Under the pieces are notes generated by a model. That model did no database searches. It was given only the letters and a program-made list of their open reading frames with translations, and was not told the origin of the DNA. Both the position numbers and the translations under genes were made by a program. A stretch of DNA of 16,567 nucleotides, taken from assembly GCA_015655535.1 (NCBI GenBank), contig JAATEW010000169.1, positions 1 to 16,567 on the forward strand, read 5' to 3'. Shown here piece after piece: positions 13,721-16,567 of this stretch. The stretch is from Hyphomicrobiales bacterium (GTDB taxonomy: Bacteria > Pseudomonadota > Alphaproteobacteria > Rhizobiales > Beijerinckiaceae). How positions within the stretch are numbered: the stretch's first letter is position 1; every line of letters starts with the position of its first letter.

Positions 13721-13849
13721 CGGAACATGCCTTTCTGTCTCAACCAGCAGCCTGAGCGGGGCCTTGTACGATTTCCGCGCACCCGGCGGCAAGGGAAACA
13801 TCGGAAAAGACCGGAAGCTCGATGAATATCAGAATTTTTATATCTGGCT

Positions 13850-13875
13850 GGAACGCTATAGGGCTTTAAGACGCT
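13850..13875 (+). promoter_or_regulatory. Possible EcfG-type (general stress) promoter before the histidine kinase
   Basis: GGAAC (13850-13854), 17 bases, then CGCT (13872-13875), close to the alphaproteobacterial EcfG pattern GGAAC-N16/17-CGTT with one mismatch. It lies about 70 bases before the kinase start. A short pattern like this occurs by chance, so confidence is low. The rest of the gap 13721-13941 shows no gene. Confidence 0.25.
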
Positions 13876-13941
13876 GGGGATGGGCAGCCATACCCCTCGT
13901 CCCAATATAGGGAGACATCATTTTCCCATGCGATACCATTC

Positions 13942-14967
13942 ATGACGAGCAATTCCGTTCAAGACCTCGCCTCCGCGGATTTGCTCCGTGCCCAATTGGA
14001 CTCGATCTACGCCTCTTCGATCGATGCCATAGTGACGATTGACGAGCAGGACGCCATTTCGAGCTGGAACGCCGCGGCCGAGCGGCTTTTCGGATATACC
14101 GCGGACGAAGTTCTCGGCAAAAACTTTTCCGACATCGATCCCTCACCCGATCGGATCTCCGAACGCCACCAATTTCTGCAACATCTGCATGACGGAGAGC
14201 CGATCGAATTTCAGGCCATCCGGCACCGCAAGAATGGCGAACCGATCGAGATCTGGGTCCGCGGCGCGCCGATGAAGGCACTGGGCGGCCAAGTTGTCGG
14301 CGCGTCTTTCATCGTCCGCGACATCACCACGCTGAAACAGCGCGAGCAGCATGTGCATTTTCTGATGCGGGAACTGACGCATCGCTCGAAAAATCTTCTG
14401 GCCGTCATTCAGGCCATGGCTAGGCAATCGCTCAGCCATTTGAGTTCGCCCGAGGAATTCGTCACCCGTTTCAGCGAACGGCTCAGCGGGCTTGCGGGCT
14501 CGCATGACCTTTTGTCCAATGTCGATTGGGAGGGTGCTTCGCTCAACGACCTCATCCGGTCGCAACTGCGCCATTACGAAGATCGCTTCGACGAAAAATT
14601 TCATCTCGACGGACCTGATCTGTTTCTGCGGCCGGAAGCCGCGCAGAATATAGGCATCGCCTTGCACGAGCTCTCGACCAACGCGGCCAAATATGGCGCC
14701 CTGTCGGTGCCCGAGGGCAATGTCTCGATCTCCTGGCAATTGAAGACGGAAAAGGACATTCCGAGACTTCAAATGGTCTGGCAGGAAAAAGGCGGGCCCT
14801 CCGTCAAACCGCCCGGCCACAAAGGCTTCGGCCATATCGTGATGGACCGCATCACCGGGCAAGCGCTCGGCGGCACATCGCAGGCGGATTTCACCCCCGA
14901 AGGCGTCACCTGGCGGCTCGACGTCCCCGCGTCTTCGATCGTGCTCGAGCGCGAGAAGACGGAGTAG
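13942..14967 (+). CDS. PAS-HWE sensor histidine kinase
   Basis: A soluble sensor kinase of 341 residues with no membrane segment. A PAS domain occupies about 18-130 (SIDAIVTIDEQDAISSWNAA, then ERLFGYTADEVLG and the closing VRDITTLKQREQ). The dimerisation/phosphoacceptor helix has H147 in LMRELTHRSKNLLAVIQAMA. The ATPase domain carries the family-defining features: N-box H242 in LHELSTNAAKYGALS (with N247), the WxE of the G1 box in VWQEKGGP (W280, E282), and GHKGFGHIVMDR. These are the marks of the HWE family, whose members phosphorylate regulators in light, stress (PhyR) and other alphaproteobacterial pathways. No response regulator is adjacent, so it is an orphan. ATG 13942 is preceded by only a weak ribosome-binding site; GGGAG lies too far upstream (13911-13915). 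The PAS ligand is unknown. Confidence 0.92.
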   Translation: MTSNSVQDLASADLLRAQLDSIYASSIDAIVTIDEQDAISSWNAAAERLFGYTADEVLGKNFSDIDPSPDRISERHQFLQHLHDGEPIEFQAIRHRKNGEPIEIWVRGAPMKALGGQVVGASFIVRDITTLKQREQHVHFLMRELTHRSKNLLAVIQAMARQSLSHLSSPEEFVTRFSERLSGLAGSHDLLSNVDWEGASLNDLIRSQLRHYEDRFDEKFHLDGPDLFLRPEAAQNIGIALHELSTNAAKYGALSVPEGNVSISWQLKTEKDIPRLQMVWQEKGGPSVKPPGHKGFGHIVMDRITGQALGGTSQADFTPEGVTWRLDVPASSIVLEREKTE

Positions 14968-15063
14968 TTTTAGGCCTCGCGGCCTCGATGCGCGTAACCG
15001 CTCGCGATATGGCCGGAAATGCTTATATAGACGGAACTCCCGCCTTCTTAGGAGATCCGATCC

Positions 15064-16567
15064 ATGGCCGATCACGGCGCCCATGACGACCATCACCATG
15101 ACCCTCATGCGGACCATCAACACGGCGTGGCCGGCGACGCGCAATCATCGAAGGTCAAGGATCCCGTCTGCGGCATGTCGGTCGATCCGGCCACGGCGAA
15201 ATACCGGGCCGAGCACGAGAAGACGAGCTATTTCTTCTGCTGCGCGAAATGCCAGGAGAAATTCAAGGCCGACCCGCAGGCCTATTTAGGTGAGAAGACA
15301 GCCAAAACCGAGCCGCTGCCGCAGGGCACGATCTACACCTGTCCGATGCATCCGCAGATCCAGCAGGTGGGGCCGGGCAATTGCCCGATCTGCGGCATGG
15401 CGCTCGAACCGGAGGTCGCGACCGCCGATGCAGGCCCCAATCCCGAACTCGCCGACATGACGCGCCGGTTCTGGGTCGGTCTTGCTTTGGCCCTGCCCGT
15501 CTTCATCCTCGAGATGGGCGGCCATCTCACCAATCTCCATATGCTGCTCGGCGCACAGGTCTCGAACTGGATTCAGCTCGTGCTGGCGACGCCCGTCGTA
15601 CTTTGGGCCGGTGCGCCCTTCTTCGAACGCGGCGCCCGCTCGCTCGTCACGCGCCATCTCAATATGTTCACCTTGATCGCGATGGGGACGGGCGTCGCCT
15701 GGACCTATAGCGTCATCGCCACGGTGGCACCCGGCATATTTCCGGAGACGTTTCGGTCTGCCGACGGCTCGGTCGCAATCTATTTCGAGGCGGCGGCCGT
15801 CATCACGGTGCTGGTGCTGCTCGGCCAGGTTTTGGAACTGCGCGCCCGCGAGCAAACCGGCGGCGCCATTCGCGCGCTGCTCGATCTCGCACCGAAGACG
15901 GCGCGCCGCATTGGCCAGGATGGCTCGGATAGCGACGTGCCCCTCGAAGCCGTCGTGGTCGGCGATCGTCTGCGCGTCCGCCCCGGCGAGAAAGTGCCGG
16001 TCGACGGTGAATTGATCGAAGGCCGCAGTTCGGTCGATGAATCGATGATCACCGGCGAGTCGATGCCGGTGACGAAGGAAATTGGCGCCAAGCTCATCGG
16101 CGGCACGCTCAACCAGAGTGGTGGCTTCATCATGCGGGCTGGCAAAGTCGGCCGCGATACCATGCTCGGACAGATCGTGAAGATGGTGGCCGAAGCGCAA
16201 CGCTCGCGCGCGCCGATCCAGCGCCTCGCCGACCAAGTGGCCGGCTGGTTCGTGCCGACCGTCATCGCGGTCGCGCTAGTCGCTTTCGCGGTCTGGGTGA
16301 CGGTGGGACCCGAGCCGCGTTTCGCGCATGGTCTCGTGGCGGCGGTCGCCGTGCTCATCATCGCCTGCCCTTGCGCGCTCGGCTTGGCGACGCCGATGTC
16401 GATCATGGTCGGCGTCGGCCGCGGCGCCTCGCTCGGCGTGCTGATCAAGAATGCCGAGTCTCTCGAACGCTTCGAGAAGGTCGATACTCTCGTCGTCGAC
16501 AAGACCGGAACCCTCACCGAAGGCAAACCGAAAGTCACGGCGCTGAAACCCGTGGGCGGCATCAGCG
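15064..16567 (+). CDS. copA: Copper-type P1B ATPase with His-rich, YHS and heavy-metal-binding N-terminal domains (3' end cut)
   Basis: Inner-membrane P-type ATPase that most likely exports Cu(I). The first 501 codons are in the window; about 250-300 more are expected. N-terminal order: a His-rich tail (residues 1-22); a YHS domain at about 31-75 (DPVCGMSV, then YFFCCAKCQEKF); a heavy-metal-binding domain at about 91-115 (YTCPMHPQI, then NCPICGMAL); four helices (about 135-260); an actuator domain with TGES (330-333); the CPC translocation motif (435-437) in IIACPCALGLATP; and the phosphorylation site DKTGT (479-483, D479). The CPC motif supports Cu/Ag specificity. The classical N-terminal CxxC HMA domain is absent, replaced by YHS plus the CPMHP domain. 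ATG 15064 follows AGGAG (15050-15054) nine bases upstream. The 96-base gap before it shows no recognisable CueR-type operator. Confidence 0.93.
   Translation, partial: MADHGAHDDHHHDPHADHQHGVAGDAQSSKVKDPVCGMSVDPATAKYRAEHEKTSYFFCCAKCQEKFKADPQAYLGEKTAKTEPLPQGTIYTCPMHPQIQQVGPGNCPICGMALEPEVATADAGPNPELADMTRRFWVGLALALPVFILEMGGHLTNLHMLLGAQVSNWIQLVLATPVVLWAGAPFFERGARSLVTRHLNMFTLIAMGTGVAWTYSVIATVAPGIFPETFRSADGSVAIYFEAAAVITVLVLLGQVLELRAREQTGGAIRALLDLAPKTARRIGQDGSDSDVPLEAVVVGDRLRVRPGEKVPVDGELIEGRSSVDESMITGESMPVTKEIGAKLIGGTLNQSGGFIMRAGKVGRDTMLGQIVKMVAEAQRSRAPIQRLADQVAGWFVPTVIAVALVAFAVWVTVGPEPRFAHGLVAAVAVLIIACPCALGLATPMSIMVGVGRGASLGVLIKNAESLERFEKVDTLVVDKTGTLTEGKPKVTALKPVGGIS

Noticed and set aside
13721..13801. 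Longer start (ATG 13801) for the IalB-like protein
   Set aside because: It would place 27 mostly basic residues before a textbook signal peptide; the inner ATG with AAAGG upstream fits better.
14968..14989. AGGCC-TCGC-GGCCT hairpin after the histidine kinase as its terminator
   Set aside because: The T-run precedes the stem rather than following it on the + strand, and the stem is only five base pairs.
14143..15144. Leftward open frame of 333 codons under the histidine kinase and the start of copA
   Set aside because: Antisense shadow of the PAS-HWE kinase; its Arg/His-rich product matches nothing and it overlaps the copA start.
15286..16236. Leftward open frame of 316 codons under copA
   Set aside because: Antisense to a P-type ATPase with all motifs in order; no ribosome-binding site or domain.
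1..16567. CRISPR array, tRNA/rRNA, transposase or prophage module
   Set aside because: No regularly spaced direct repeats, cloverleaf sequence, rRNA signature, DDE/Y1 transposase or phage structural gene was seen in any frame.

Overview
The window looks like chromosomal DNA of an alphaproteobacterium, most likely Hyphomicrobiales/Rhizobiales and possibly a Beijerinckiaceae or Methylocystaceae relative. The reasons are the high G+C coding sequence, a two-module dCTP deaminase, an IalB-family secreted protein, a HWE-type histidine kinase, metZ next to apaG, and the many short palindromic repeats between genes. The genus cannot be fixed from sequence reading alone.

Layout. 1-3502: two leftward genes, a Bax inhibitor-1/YccA membrane protein (cut by the window edge) and a large YbbP-type ABC permease with no adjacent ATPase of its own type. 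3503-3657: a short gap filled by a palindromic repeat that seems to supply the permease gene's ribosome-binding site. 3658-5103: a rightward permease/ATPase pair resembling molybdate/tungstate importers, without a binding-protein gene. 5104-5531: no convincing gene, but a split palindromic repeat. 5532-8715: a leftward cluster metZ, apaG, a 79-residue unknown and argE (methionine and arginine biosynthesis), the last two overlapping by one base. 8846-11677: rightward dCTP deaminase, an unknown 102-residue protein, a GNAT acetyltransferase and an unknown protein with a CGTxCCxGGH motif, with a perfect 24-bp palindrome before the last. 11678-12684: the least ordinary stretch, with a second copy of the repeat carrying a nested 55-base hairpin, a tiny leftward DUF551-like gene, and about 570 bp of unassigned DNA with several inverted repeats. 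12685-16567: a small secreted protein with a terminator, an IalB-like secreted protein, an orphan PAS-HWE histidine kinase, and a copper-type P1B ATPase cut by the right edge.

How they work together: only the metZ-apaG-orf-argE cluster and the permease/ATPase pair look like true transcription units. The rest are single genes. I did not find a new defence, secretion or biosynthetic system. The most unusual material is the palindromic repeat families at 3512-3620, 5135-5514 and 11737-12668, some of which sit exactly where translation or transcription signals of neighbouring genes should be. No tRNA, rRNA, CRISPR array or transposase gene was seen.
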